From an uncultured Gammaproteobacteria bacterium (lineage in GTDB: Bacteria; Pseudomonadota; Gammaproteobacteria; HK1): a DNA stretch of 64,000 nt. The notes below the pieces were generated by a model, which saw nothing but the letters and a program-made list of their open reading frames with translations, made no database searches and had not been told where the DNA came from. Location of the stretch: NCBI GenBank assembly GCA_947258715.1, contig CAMYJH010000002.1, forward strand, positions 157,654-221,653, in the 5' to 3' direction. The position numbers and the translations under genes are program-made. Of this stretch, positions 8,980 to 17,090 are shown in pieces. Positions within the stretch are counted from its first letter, which is position 1. Each line of letters starts with the position of its first letter.

Positions 8980-9444
8980 TCAGCCGGGAGCCTGTGCATC
9001 GCCGCTCACGTCCTTAACGAAACGGGAGAAAAAGTCGTCCGCATACTTGCGCGCCGCTCCTGCCACGAGCCGGGACCCGACTTGGGCCAGCTTGCCTCCC
9101 ACCTGCATCGATGCGCTGTAGTTCAGCTGCGTTTGGTCCCCGATCTCCGTCAGCCTGACTTCTGCGCTGCCCTTGCCGAAGCCGGCGGGCCCGCCCTTTC
9201 CCTGGCCCGAAATGACGTAGCTTTCCGGCGGGTTCACGTCCGAAAGTGAGATCAGGGTGGAGAACTTCGCTTTGACCGGACCAATTTTTGCCAGCATTCG
9301 CGCGCTGTAGGAACCGTCGGCCTCCTTCTCCATGGACTCGCAGCCGGGGATGCAGCGCTTGAGCACTTCCGGATCATTGAGGGCATTCCAAACCGTTTGC
9401 CGGTCTGCAGAAATTCGGTACTCGCCTTTGATGTCCATGGCCAT
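8980..9444 (-). CDS. coxG: CoxG-like SRPBCC-fold protein
   Basis: 154 residues of the CoxG (carbon monoxide dehydrogenase subunit G) family, beginning MAMDIKGEYRI and with the segment CIPGCESM at about residues 32-39, which is diagnostic. In Oligotropha CoxG helps anchor CO dehydrogenase to the membrane. The SRPBCC fold is a hydrophobic ligand pocket. GGAGG lies ten bases before the ATG at 9444, which favours this start over an upstream one and over the ATG two codons inside. It lies upstream of coxS on the same strand with a 289-base spacer in which I see no convincing promoter. Confidence 0.9.
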   Translation of the reverse strand: MAMDIKGEYRISADRQTVWNALNDPEVLKRCIPGCESMEKEADGSYSARMLAKIGPVKAKFSTLISLSDVNPPESYVISGQGKGGPAGFGKGSAEVRLTEIGDQTQLNYSASMQVGGKLAQVGSRLVAGAARKYADDFFSRFVKDVSGDAQAPG

Positions 9445-9560
9445 GGTATCCGGACCTCCAGTTCTGTTTATCGAATCGCGGCGGCAACCTGTTTCAGTCA
9501 ATGCGGCCAACCACGCTGCGGGAGCGGGTTTAATCCGTCGTGGTCCGCCAGGCGCCGGAT

Positions 9561-9911
9561 CTAAGAGCGGTCACATTTGCGCAGGCGGCCATCGGGCTCG
9601 AATGTCACCTCAGAAGGCGGTTCGCAGCGCACGCTGTCAAATGTGTGGCTCCTTTCTATGCCGCAACTTTGCAGCGCGCCGTCGGGATATTGAGTTATCA
9701 CCTTGCCGTCGGCGCAAGTCACCTTAAGGCCCGCGGCAGTGTATAGGGTGTGGTGACCGTTGAGTACGCAGCGCTTGATTCCGCCGCCATCCGGGTAGTA
9801 TTCCACGCCGACGTTGCAGTTGAGCTGAGCGTTGGAGATCGGCGCAAGAATCAGCAGACCGAAGAATACGGCGAAAGCCGAAATCGAGTTGACGCATTTC
9901 GATGAACGCAT
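9561..9911 (-). CDS. Hypothetical secreted cysteine-containing protein
   Basis: 116 residues, not assigned to a family. A positively charged start, a hydrophobic stretch (FAVFFGLLILAP) and an NAQ cleavage-like end around residue 28 form a clear Sec signal peptide. The mature part has six cysteines and short repeated units of the form YYPDGG, QYPDG and FEPDG, each followed within about five to nine residues by Cys, suggesting two or three tandem beta units. A periplasmic or surface location is expected. It is placed between coxG and the divergent pyk and seems to be monocistronic. Confidence 0.7.
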   Translation of the reverse strand: MRSSKCVNSISAFAVFFGLLILAPISNAQLNCNVGVEYYPDGGGIKRCVLNGHHTLYTAAGLKVTCADGKVITQYPDGALQSCGIERSHTFDSVRCEPPSEVTFEPDGRLRKCDRS

Positions 9912-10082
9912 GCTGTTGCCTCGTTTTCAAACTCGCAGCTCTCGCTTATACCTGCAGGCCGAATCGACCTTTATGCAGCATCCCGAAGCTAAGCATTTGC
10001 GTCGGGTGCACGGGCTTTGACGAACACGTAGTATAACCGCAGCATACGGGCGCAGGCAGCCAGGGCCGGCTGGCTTGAGCAA

Positions 10083-11510
10083 ATGAGAAGACACCGAAAC
10101 GCAAAAATCATCGCCACCCTGGGACCAGCAACGTCCAGCGCGCAAAAGATTCACGACCTTTTCGTTGCCGGCGCTGACGTCTTTCGGCTCAACTTGAGCC
10201 ACGGGAGCGTTGACGAGCATCGCGAGCGAGTGGGTGTCATTCGTGGGCTGGAAAAGCAGACCGGCCGCCCAATCGGCATCCTCCTGGACCTCCAGGGCCC
10301 GAAGATCCGAGTTGGGGACATCCAGAACGGCAAAGCCACGCTGGAAGAAGGTCAATCCTTCACTTTAGATGGAAACGACACCCCGGGTGACGCCAACCGG
10401 GCGCCTCTGCCTCACCCGGAGGTGTTCGCGGCGCTTCGTCCCGGTAACGCGCTGCTCATCGACGACGGCAGGATCCGGCTAGAAGTGAAACGGTGTGGGG
10501 GAAATTTTGCCGAAACGGTGGTCAAGATCGGCGGCACCCTCTCTGACCACAAGGGCGTCAACGTGCCCGGGGTGGTGTTACCGCTCTCGCCGTTCACAAA
10601 AAAAGACAAGCAGGACCTGGCTTTCGGGCTGGATATCGGCATTGACTGGGTGGCGGCTTCATTCATTCAGAGGCGTGAAGACCTGGTGCAGCTCCGGTCC
10701 TTGGTGGAAGGCCGGGCAGCGATCATGTCCAAGCTGGAAAAGCCAGCCGCGATTCAGCACCTGGATCACATCGTTGAGCTATCCGACAGCGTGATGGTGG
10801 CCCGCGGCGATCTCGGCGTAGAGCTGGCGCCGGAACAGGTTCCCAGTATCCAGAAAAAGATTGTGCGCGTATGCCGGGAAGCGGGCAAGCCGGTGGTCGT
10901 GGCCACCCAGATGCTGGAATCCATGGTCAGCGCGCCGTTGCCTACCCGGGCGGAAGCCTCCGATGTGGCCGGCGCGGTCTATGACGGCGCCGACGCCGTG
11001 ATGCTGTCGGCGGAGACCGCCGTGGGTAAGTATCCGGTGGAAGCCGTGGCGATCATGGATCGTATCATCACCGAAGTGGAGAAAGACCCGCACTACAGGG
11101 CGATTCTTGACGCGCGACTTCCACAGCCGACCCCTACCGATGCCGACGCCATTTGCGACGCCTTGAGACGCATCGCGCACACGCTGAGCATTGCCGCCAT
11201 TGTCACCTACACCAGCTCAGGCTTCAGCGCCCTGCGCGCTGCCCGCGAGCGCCCGGAAGCGCCTATCCTGAGCCTCACTCCAAGCACACAAACGGCCAGA
11301 CGGATGGCTTTGGTCTGGGGCACTCACTCGGTGCAAAGCGAAGACATTCGGAGAGTTCAGGAAATGGTGGATAAGGCCTGCAGTGTCGCCCTCAAGGAAG
11401 GCTTCGCCGACGTTGATCAGAAGATCGCCATTGTCGCCGGTATGCCCTTCGGCGTATCCGGAACCACCAACATGGTGCGCATCGCGCGTATCGACCGGCT
11501 TGAAGAGTAG
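10083..11510 (+). CDS. pyk: Pyruvate kinase
   Basis: 475 residues, full length for bacterial pyruvate kinase. It makes pyruvate and ATP from phosphoenolpyruvate and ADP in glycolysis. The N-terminus KIIATLGPATSS, the LNLSHG segment and the substrate loop LDLQGPKIRVG are all present. The catalytic region has MSKLEKP with the active lysine, and MVARGDLGVELAPEQVP and VATQMLESM follow. The ribosome-binding site before the ATG at 10083 is weak. Upstream is a 171-base spacer shared with a divergent secreted protein gene. It stands alone on the plus strand. Confidence 0.96.
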   Translation: MRRHRNAKIIATLGPATSSAQKIHDLFVAGADVFRLNLSHGSVDEHRERVGVIRGLEKQTGRPIGILLDLQGPKIRVGDIQNGKATLEEGQSFTLDGNDTPGDANRAPLPHPEVFAALRPGNALLIDDGRIRLEVKRCGGNFAETVVKIGGTLSDHKGVNVPGVVLPLSPFTKKDKQDLAFGLDIGIDWVAASFIQRREDLVQLRSLVEGRAAIMSKLEKPAAIQHLDHIVELSDSVMVARGDLGVELAPEQVPSIQKKIVRVCREAGKPVVVATQMLESMVSAPLPTRAEASDVAGAVYDGADAVMLSAETAVGKYPVEAVAIMDRIITEVEKDPHYRAILDARLPQPTPTDADAICDALRRIAHTLSIAAIVTYTSSGFSALRAARERPEAPILSLTPSTQTARRMALVWGTHSVQSEDIRRVQEMVDKACSVALKEGFADVDQKIAIVAGMPFGVSGTTNMVRIARIDRLEE

Positions 11511-11545
11511 GCTCTAAACCGAAGGCGGCAGGCCCGGCTCAATCA

Positions 11546-11935
11546 CTACTCGCTGTAGCGGGAAACCTCCACCAAGTTTTCATCCGGATCTCGAAAATAG
11601 ACCGACTCTATGGGTCCGGTGGCGCCGGTTCTGACCACCGGGCCTTGCATAATCTCGACTCCGCAATTCTCGAGGTGCTCAATAACCTGCGCCATGGGCG
11701 TGGTGGTAATGAGACAGAAATCCGCCGACGCGGGCGTCGGCTTGCCGGCCTTGGGCTCGAACTCGCGTCCAGCCTGATGCAGGTTAAACTTCTGCTCTCC
11801 GAAACGAAGTGCTCTCCGTCCTGAGCTGAATGTGATGGCTTCCATTCCGAGAACCCGGGTGTAGAAATCACAGCTCAGATTTACATCGCGCACGGTCAGC
11901 ACGAGGTGATCCAGCCTGTCGATGACAATGCTCAT
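11546..11935 (-). CDS. VOC (glyoxalase/dioxygenase fold) family protein
   Basis: 129 residues with two beta-alpha-beta-beta-beta modules. The start IDRLDHLVLTVRD carries the first metal-ligand histidine. The end YFRDPDENLVEVSRY is characteristic of single-domain VOC proteins, with the last glutamate as probable ligand. Substrate unknown; members include lyases, dioxygenases and antibiotic-binding proteins. The ATG at 11935 starts one base after the TGA of the upstream 51-residue membrane protein gene, so it is probably translationally coupled to it. Confidence 0.85.
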   Translation of the reverse strand: MSIVIDRLDHLVLTVRDVNLSCDFYTRVLGMEAITFSSGRRALRFGEQKFNLHQAGREFEPKAGKPTPASADFCLITTTPMAQVIEHLENCGVEIMQGPVVRTGATGPIESVYFRDPDENLVEVSRYSE

Positions 11936-11936
11936 T

Positions 11937-12092
11937 TCACAACAAGTCGTAAACTGCGCCCACAAGCAGGACGAGGAACAGCAGGGCAAAAGCAAACAGC
12001 ACGTTGGAGGCCGGCTTATGCTTGTTTCGAACCTCGACGCCAAGCCAGCTCAGCGCGATGACCAAGCCGATAAGCAGAATGATTATTCTCAT
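11937..12092 (-). CDS. Small two-helix membrane protein (51 aa)
   Basis: A 51-residue gene with two strongly hydrophobic segments, residues about 3-19 and 31-49, separated by a short charged loop VEVRNKHKP. That is the shape of a small inner-membrane hairpin protein. Its ATG overlaps the stop of a 41-codon reading frame upstream (ATGA) and its TGA lies one base before the VOC gene start. These tight junctions and the hydrophobic pattern support a real gene. No family recognised and function unknown. Confidence 0.65.
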   Translation of the reverse strand: MRIIILLIGLVIALSWLGVEVRNKHKPASNVLFAFALLFLVLLVGAVYDLL

Positions 12093-12214
12093 GGGCTATA
12101 GGCGCCTGCTTGCGGCGGCTGCTCGATTACCCGTACGAACCAGCGAATAAAGAACTTCATCTCAGCCATGCGCGCGTCAACCGCGGATGATAATGTATCG
12201 ACCTCGAGCGACAT
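12089..12214 (-). CDS. Possible microprotein (41 aa)
   Basis: A 41-codon frame starting at ATG 12214 and ending in a TGA that overlaps the next ATG (ATGA). The central part, MKFFIRWFVRVIEQPP, looks like an amphipathic or membrane-surface helix. Internal ATGs at codons 16 and 19 are alternative starts. No clear ribosome-binding site is seen, so the support is mainly the overlap with the following small gene and the lack of any other gene in this gap. Confidence 0.35.
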   Translation of the reverse strand: MSLEVDTLSSAVDARMAEMKFFIRWFVRVIEQPPQAGAYSP

Positions 12215-12298
12215 AGGGTACCGCGGCCGCGCCGTTGCGCTGTCTCCATACTTGCTGACCGAAAACAGGCAGGCATCTTATTCAGCCCGAAGCTTGCG

Positions 12299-13480
12299 TC
12301 AGTCCCTGGATCCCAACGCAGCCACCCGCCGGTAGAACACCAGAAGCAGGAACAGCAGTGACGACGCGCAGAGCGTTGCCGGCAAGCCATGGGGGTCCCA
12401 GAGATCCATCGCCGGCCCAGCGACGGCGGGACCGAATAGGCTGCCAAGCCCCCAGCAGAATCCGAACGCGGCGTTGCCGGTGGCGAGCGCCGCGCCGCGA
12501 AATCGCTCCCCCAGGATGACCAGGGCGATGGTGTAGACCCCCGAAAACGCGCCGCCCCAGAGGAACAACACCAGCCACGGCAGCCAGCCCGCGTGGATGG
12601 AAAGCGCGAACACCACCGCACCGAGCGCGCCGCTGGCGGCGCAGGCAAATAGAAGCGCGTTGCGGTCCACACGGTCGGCAAGCCATCCGATCGGAATCTG
12701 CAGCGCCAGCGCACCGATGCCGAGAACTGTCAGCATCAGCGCGGCCGCATCCTGGCCCACGCCCATGCGCACGGCGTAGACCGGAATCAGCGGTATTCCG
12801 GCGGCATCTTTGAACGCGGCCAGCATCACCGCGGCGCAAATGGTGGGGGCGACGGCGAAAAAGCCCAGCACGCTCCAGGTGGGGTCGGTGGAAAATGTCG
12901 GCGATGTCGGACGGCCCAGCAGCAGCGGAAGCGTGGCCAGGGCGATGAAGGCGCTACCGGCCAGAAACGGCAGCCAGCCTTGGATCCCGGTGAGCGGGAG
13001 CAACATGGGGCCGAGTGCGAAGCCGCCCGCCACCACCATGGCATAGAGGCCCATAGTACGACCGCGAGTGGCTTCTTCGGCGAGCTCGTTAATCCAGGTT
13101 TCGCCGGCGACGAAGAGTCCCGCCACGGTGGCACCCATGAGAAACCGGATGACGAACCAGGCGTACAGATGATCGAAGGCCGGCAGCGATAGAAACAGCA
13201 CCAGGTCAGCGCCGATGCAGGCAAGCAGAAAAGGCTTAAGGCCTGCGCGCGCAATCAGGCGCGGAATTGCGGGAGTAACCAGCAGCATCGCCAGGGAAGG
13301 CGTCGCCGCGAGCAGTCCGTTGATGCTGCGATCCACGCCGCGGCTTTCGAGAAGCAGCGAAATGAGTGGAAGGCTGAAGCCCATGGTCACCGAGTAGATG
13401 GAAACACAGGCAATCGCCGCGAGCAGGCTGCGCCGGCGCGCGGCCCTGGAAAGCGCAGAATCGAAATACACTTCGTGCAT
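12299..13480 (-). CDS. Major facilitator superfamily transporter
   Basis: 393 residues with about twelve hydrophobic segments in two halves. After helix II there is an MFS-like pattern, with GVDRSINGLLAATPSLAMLL resembling the YcaD/UMF-type MFS. A second-half motif, GWLADRVDRNALL, matches the conserved loop G-x-x-x-D-R-x-x-R/K. It is probably a drug/metabolite exporter or a permease of unknown substrate. It is downstream of xerD on the same strand, with a 37-base gap, and may be cotranscribed. Confidence 0.85.
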   Translation of the reverse strand: MHEVYFDSALSRAARRRSLLAAIACVSIYSVTMGFSLPLISLLLESRGVDRSINGLLAATPSLAMLLVTPAIPRLIARAGLKPFLLACIGADLVLFLSLPAFDHLYAWFVIRFLMGATVAGLFVAGETWINELAEEATRGRTMGLYAMVVAGGFALGPMLLPLTGIQGWLPFLAGSAFIALATLPLLLGRPTSPTFSTDPTWSVLGFFAVAPTICAAVMLAAFKDAAGIPLIPVYAVRMGVGQDAAALMLTVLGIGALALQIPIGWLADRVDRNALLFACAASGALGAVVFALSIHAGWLPWLVLFLWGGAFSGVYTIALVILGERFRGAALATGNAAFGFCWGLGSLFGPAVAGPAMDLWDPHGLPATLCASSLLFLLLVFYRRVAALGSRD

Positions 13481-13517
13481 CGCTAGAGACCATCGCCACG
13501 GCCGAGAGTCAGCCGAC

Positions 13518-14384
13518 TCAGCCTCGGGGATGATGACGCTGGTGCAGATCCTTCAGGCGCTCACGCGCCATATGGCCGAGCAGCATCTGCACCACGCGCA
13601 GATCCGCGCCGTGATTCAAAAGATGGGTGGCGAAAGCATGTCTCAGGGTGTGCGGCGAGAGTGGTTTGCGAATGCCCGCGCTGTGGGCGTGGCGCTTGAT
13701 GATTTGCCAGAAGGCCTGCCGCGTCATCGCGCGTCCGGCCCGGCTGGGGAACAAGGCGTCGCTTTGGCGCACACCGAGAATCGGTCCACGTCCCTCGCGC
13801 TGGTACGCAGCCAGCCATTCCAGCGCTTCCTCGCCGATGGGTACCAGCCGCTCCTTGTTACCCTTGCCGGACACCCGTATCACGCCCTGCTGACGATTCA
13901 CCTGGACAACCCTGAGCGCCACCAGCTCGGAGACCCGAAGCCCGGTGGCGTAGAGCAGCTCCAGCATGGCGCGATCGCGAAGGCCGTACGGGTTCGAGGT
14001 GTCCGGCGCGGCAATGAGGGCTTCCACCTCCTTTTCGGTGAGGGCGTTGGGCAACGGCCGTCCCAATTTTGGCGCCTCGATGCGCGCGCTGGGATCTTCT
14101 TTGATCCGTCGCTCACGGCACTGATGGAGATAGAAACGCCTTAAGGACGACAATCGGCGGGCAATGGTGCGCGGCGGCGCGCCGGCCTCGCCGGCGAGAA
14201 ATTCGAGCAAGTCCGCACGGCGCGCGGCTAATAGCTGAACTCCTCGGGAGGCGAGCCAATCGGCGAATCGCTTGAGGTCACTTCGATACGCCGCCAGCGT
14301 GTTTTCCGACAGGCCGCGCTCCATCCACACGGCGTCGATGTAGGCCTCGATAACCGCCAGCTCACTTTCCTTGATCGCGGCCAC
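13518..14384 (-). CDS. xerD: XerD tyrosine recombinase lacking the catalytic tyrosine (in-frame deletion)
   Basis: 288 residues; E. coli XerD has 298. The N-terminal SAM-like and C-terminal catalytic domains are otherwise well conserved. R150 (ATGLRVSEL), K174 (SGKGNKER), H245 and R248 (SPHTLRHAF) and H271 (LLGH) are present. In XerD the LGH is followed by SDLSTTQIYTHVA, whose tyrosine is the DNA nucleophile. Here LGH is followed directly by MARERLKDLHQRHHPRG, so about 11 codons (33 bases) are missing at 13571/13572 and the frame continues to the normal C-terminus. Without the nucleophile it cannot cleave dif sites. It overlaps the upstream ogt gene by 23 bases. It could be a recent inactivating deletion, a variant in the sampled population, or an assembly error. 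Confidence 0.9.
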   Translation of the reverse strand: MAAIKESELAVIEAYIDAVWMERGLSENTLAAYRSDLKRFADWLASRGVQLLAARRADLLEFLAGEAGAPPRTIARRLSSLRRFYLHQCRERRIKEDPSARIEAPKLGRPLPNALTEKEVEALIAAPDTSNPYGLRDRAMLELLYATGLRVSELVALRVVQVNRQQGVIRVSGKGNKERLVPIGEEALEWLAAYQREGRGPILGVRQSDALFPSRAGRAMTRQAFWQIIKRHAHSAGIRKPLSPHTLRHAFATHLLNHGADLRVVQMLLGHMARERLKDLHQRHHPRG

Positions 14385-14868
14385 CGCTCAGTAACTGCGC
14401 TTCGTGACACAAAAGCCAGGTCTTGATCTCCAGCGCGCGGCCACCGGAGCGGCCCATGAAACCGCCCGCGCCGGCGGCGGCGATAACCCGGTGGCACGGC
14501 ACGACCACAGGGACGGGGTTTTCCCGGCAGGCGCCGCCGACGGCTCTGGCCGAAGTGCCTAGCTTGTCAGCCAGAGCGCCATAGGTGATCGTGGTTCCAG
14601 GGGGTATACGCGTCAATGCGATCCAGACCCGGCGCTGGAAGGGGGTGCCGCTGATATCGAGCTTGAGCGAAGGCGTGGACGCGGGGTTGTTGAAATAGCG
14701 GCTGATTATCTCAGCGGCTTTGCCTGCGGCCTCGGTTTTGGGCGGCGTCATTCGGCGGATTCGAGGTTTGAGCTCGACCGCCGCGAGGCCATCGCCGCGC
14801 ATTCGGATACCGACCAGGCCGAAGGGGGCGGCGACGACAGCGTCGTAGGATTGAAAACGGCGGCTCAC
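14362..14868 (-). CDS. ogt: Methylated-DNA--protein-cysteine methyltransferase (Ogt-like)
   Basis: About 168 residues from a GTG start. It repairs O6-alkylguanine by suicidal transfer of the alkyl group to the cysteine of the PCHRV motif, which is present as VVPCHRVIAAAGAGGFMG. The helix-turn-helix ahead of it (TTITYGALADKLGTSARAVGGA) is also intact. The start is uncertain. GTG 14868 gives a normal length and keeps VAAPFGLVGIR near the N-terminus, while an ATG at 14946 would add 26 residues without conservation; neither has a clear ribosome-binding site. It is located between rplS and xerD and overlaps xerD. Confidence 0.88.
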   Translation of the reverse strand: MSRRFQSYDAVVAAPFGLVGIRMRGDGLAAVELKPRIRRMTPPKTEAAGKAAEIISRYFNNPASTPSLKLDISGTPFQRRVWIALTRIPPGTTITYGALADKLGTSARAVGGACRENPVPVVVPCHRVIAAAGAGGFMGRSGGRALEIKTWLLCHEAQLLSGGRDQGK

Positions 14869-14973
14869 GGCATACGGCGAATCAAACCCGGATAATCGAC
14901 CGGCACCCGGGGGGCGCGAGAACCATTGTGCCTCTCCGGAGTACATCCGCGATAGGCGGAATAGCAGACGCCG

Positions 14974-15318
14974 TCAGAGCTTTTCCTTGATTCTCGCCGC
15001 CTGGCCGGAAAGGCCGCGCAGGTAGTAAAGCTTTGCCCGGCGAACGTCGCCCCGCCGCTTGACCGCGATTTCGTCCACCTGCGGGCTGTAGGTCTGGAAC
15101 ACGCGTTCCACGCCTTCGCCATGGGAGACCTTGCGCACGGTGAATGAAGAGTTCAGACCGCGGTTGCGCTTGGCAATCACCACCCCTTCGAACGCCTGCA
15201 GTCGCTCGCGGCTGCCTTCCTTGACCCGGACCTTGACCACCACGGTGTCGCCGGGAGAAAAGTCCGGCACTTTGCGCGTCATCTGCTCCGTTTCGATCTT
15301 TTCAATGATGTCGCTCAT
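14974..15318 (-). CDS. rplS: 50S ribosomal protein L19
   Basis: 114 residues, the standard length. L19 lies at the 30S-50S interface. Conserved segments include [37 protein letters not shown] and the C-terminal [15 protein letters not shown]. It is the last gene of the ffh-rpsP-rimM-trmD-rplS group, 38 bases after trmD. Confidence 0.97.
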   Translation of the reverse strand: MSDIIEKIETEQMTRKVPDFSPGDTVVVKVRVKEGSRERLQAFEGVVIAKRNRGLNSSFTVRKVSHGEGVERVFQTYSPQVDEIAVKRRGDVRRAKLYYLRGLSGQAARIKEKL

Positions 15319-15356
15319 TGCTCAATACCTGATTACTTGCGTCATTCTACGCCCAC

Positions 15357-16118
15357 TCAGCCGGCGCGCTCATCGCGCTCGGCCAGATACTCGTCCAGCA
15401 GCGTTTGCTGCTCTTCACTCAGCGTCCGCTCCTTGAGCAGCTCCGGTCGCCTCAAGTAGCTACGCCCCAGCGCCTGCTTCAAACGCCAGCGGCGAATCGC
15501 GGCGTGGTCGCCGCTCAACAGCACCGCCGGCACCCGCCTGCCGTCGACGATCTCCGGCCGGCTGTAATGCGGGCAATCCAAGAGGCCGTCGGCAAAGGAA
15601 TCCTCTTTCGCCGAGTCCTCGTGCCCCAGCGCCCCCGGCAGCAGGCGCGCCATGGCATCGATCAGAGCCATGGCGGCGATCTCGCCGCCGCTCAAGACGA
15701 AATCACCCAAAGACAGCTCTTCGTCGATGGCCGATTCCACCAGCCGTTCGTCGACGCCCTCGTAGCGTCCACAAACCAGCAGCAAGCGTTTCCTCTCACA
15801 CAGCGCCGCCACGTCACATTGGGTTATTCGCCGCCCCTGCGGCGACAGGTACACCCGGTGCGCGTCCGCACCTAGTTCTCCGCGGGCCGACTCGATGGCG
15901 CGTCTGAGCGGCTCCACCAGCATCACCATTCCCGGGCCACCGCCGTAGGGACGTCCGTCCACGGCGCGGTGCCGATCGGTGGTGAAATCTCTCGGATTCC
16001 ACACCTCGAGCGTCAGAAGCTCCGCCTCTAAAGCCCGGGCGGTCACACCGCCTGCGCGCAGCACCTCGAACATCTGCGGAAACAGGCTGATGACCCCGAT
16101 GTCGAGCCGCGTGGTCAA
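15357..16118 (-). CDS. trmD: tRNA (guanine-N1)-methyltransferase TrmD
   Basis: 253 residues with the chosen TTG start. It methylates G37 of tRNAs reading CUN, CCN and CGG codons, which prevents frameshifting. Motifs of its knotted SPOUT fold are visible: [41 protein letters not shown] and the C-terminal CPHYSRPEI. The N-terminus [13 protein letters not shown] follows shortly after TTG 16118, whose bases overlap the rimM TGA (TTGA). A longer upstream frame lies inside rimM and is not conserved. Confidence 0.95.
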   Translation of the reverse strand: MTTRLDIGVISLFPQMFEVLRAGGVTARALEAELLTLEVWNPRDFTTDRHRAVDGRPYGGGPGMVMLVEPLRRAIESARGELGADAHRVYLSPQGRRITQCDVAALCERKRLLLVCGRYEGVDERLVESAIDEELSLGDFVLSGGEIAAMALIDAMARLLPGALGHEDSAKEDSFADGLLDCPHYSRPEIVDGRRVPAVLLSGDHAAIRRWRLKQALGRSYLRRPELLKERTLSEEQQTLLDEYLAERDERAG

Positions 16119-16627
16119 TATTCCGGGTCCCAGTCCACGGTGATCCGTTTCGCCGCCAGGTCGACTTCCACCACCACCTGGTCCTCGACGAATGGAATCA
16201 GCCGTTCCCGCTCCCCCAGCACCACCAACACGTCGTTGGCACCGGTAGCCATAAGGTGGTCCACCTTTCCCAAATCGAGACCCTCGCGGGTAACGACTTC
16301 CGCGCCCATCAGATCCGCCCAATAAAACTCCTGCGCACCGGGACTGGGCATCGCGCTGCGGCTAACCGCAATTTCCGCCCCGCTAAGGCCAGCGGCCGCG
16401 GCCCGGTCATTCAGGCCCTCGAGCTTCACCACCAGGCCATGCCCGTGAGGCCGGCCTTGCACCACGGTATGTGTTACCCAGTCTCCCCCGACCCGCACCC
16501 GCCAGGGACCGTAGTCGAGGATATTGGTCGACGGCTCCGTGTCCGAGGCGACGCGCACCCAGCCGCGTACGCCGTAGGCGCCGGTGATCCGGCCCATGGG
16601 TATGAGCTCGGTGTCCCCCTTGACCAC
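16115..16627 (-). CDS. rimM: Ribosome maturation factor RimM
   Basis: 170 residues. It binds S19 and helps 16S rRNA processing and 30S head assembly. The N-terminal barrel has [18 protein letters not shown], and the PRC-barrel domain begins at [16 protein letters not shown] and continues through [10 protein letters not shown] to [14 protein letters not shown]. It sits between rpsP and trmD as usual, overlapping trmD by four bases. Confidence 0.95.
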   Translation of the reverse strand: MVKGDTELIPMGRITGAYGVRGWVRVASDTEPSTNILDYGPWRVRVGGDWVTHTVVQGRPHGHGLVVKLEGLNDRAAAAGLSGAEIAVSRSAMPSPGAQEFYWADLMGAEVVTREGLDLGKVDHLMATGANDVLVVLGERERLIPFVEDQVVVEVDLAAKRITVDWDPEY

Positions 16628-16653
16628 AAGCGCGGGCGACGGCCTGCGGGCGT

Positions 16654-16920
16654 TTACTCCCCCGTCGGCTGGGGCGCCTGGGCCGGACGCTGATTGAGGA
16701 GCTTGCGTACCGCTGCCGACGCCTTGGCGCCGTGGGAAAGCCAGTATGAGATGCGCTCATCGTCGAGCCGGATTTGCTCGTCGCCCTCGTGGGCGATGGG
16801 GTTATAAAAGCCCAGACGCTCGATGAAGCGGCCGTCCCGAGATCTGCGGCTGTCCGCCACCACCACGTGATAAAAAGGCTGATTGGTAGCCCCAGCCCGG
16901 GCAAGACGAATCGTTACCAT
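16654..16920 (-). CDS. rpsP: 30S ribosomal protein S16
   Basis: 88 residues, typical length. Conserved N-terminus [20 protein letters not shown] followed by [20 protein letters not shown], matching S16, which stabilises the 30S body. The first gene of the rpsP-rimM-trmD-rplS block, 170 bases downstream of ffh on the same strand. Confidence 0.97.
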   Translation of the reverse strand: MVTIRLARAGATNQPFYHVVVADSRRSRDGRFIERLGFYNPIAHEGDEQIRLDDERISYWLSHGAKASAAVRKLLNQRPAQAPQPTGE

Positions 16921-17090
16921 GCTGCGTTACTTTTCCTCGCTATCCGCGACCACGAGGCGCCGAGGAAGACCTAGGCCAGGGCGCCGACGAAAGCCGAGTA
17001 GTATAGGGGTTTGCGCGTAGAGATGTAAATTTCCTCAAGCCCCCGGCTGGTGCCTACGGCAACATTCGGCTGCGCGGTCTAGATCCAGCC

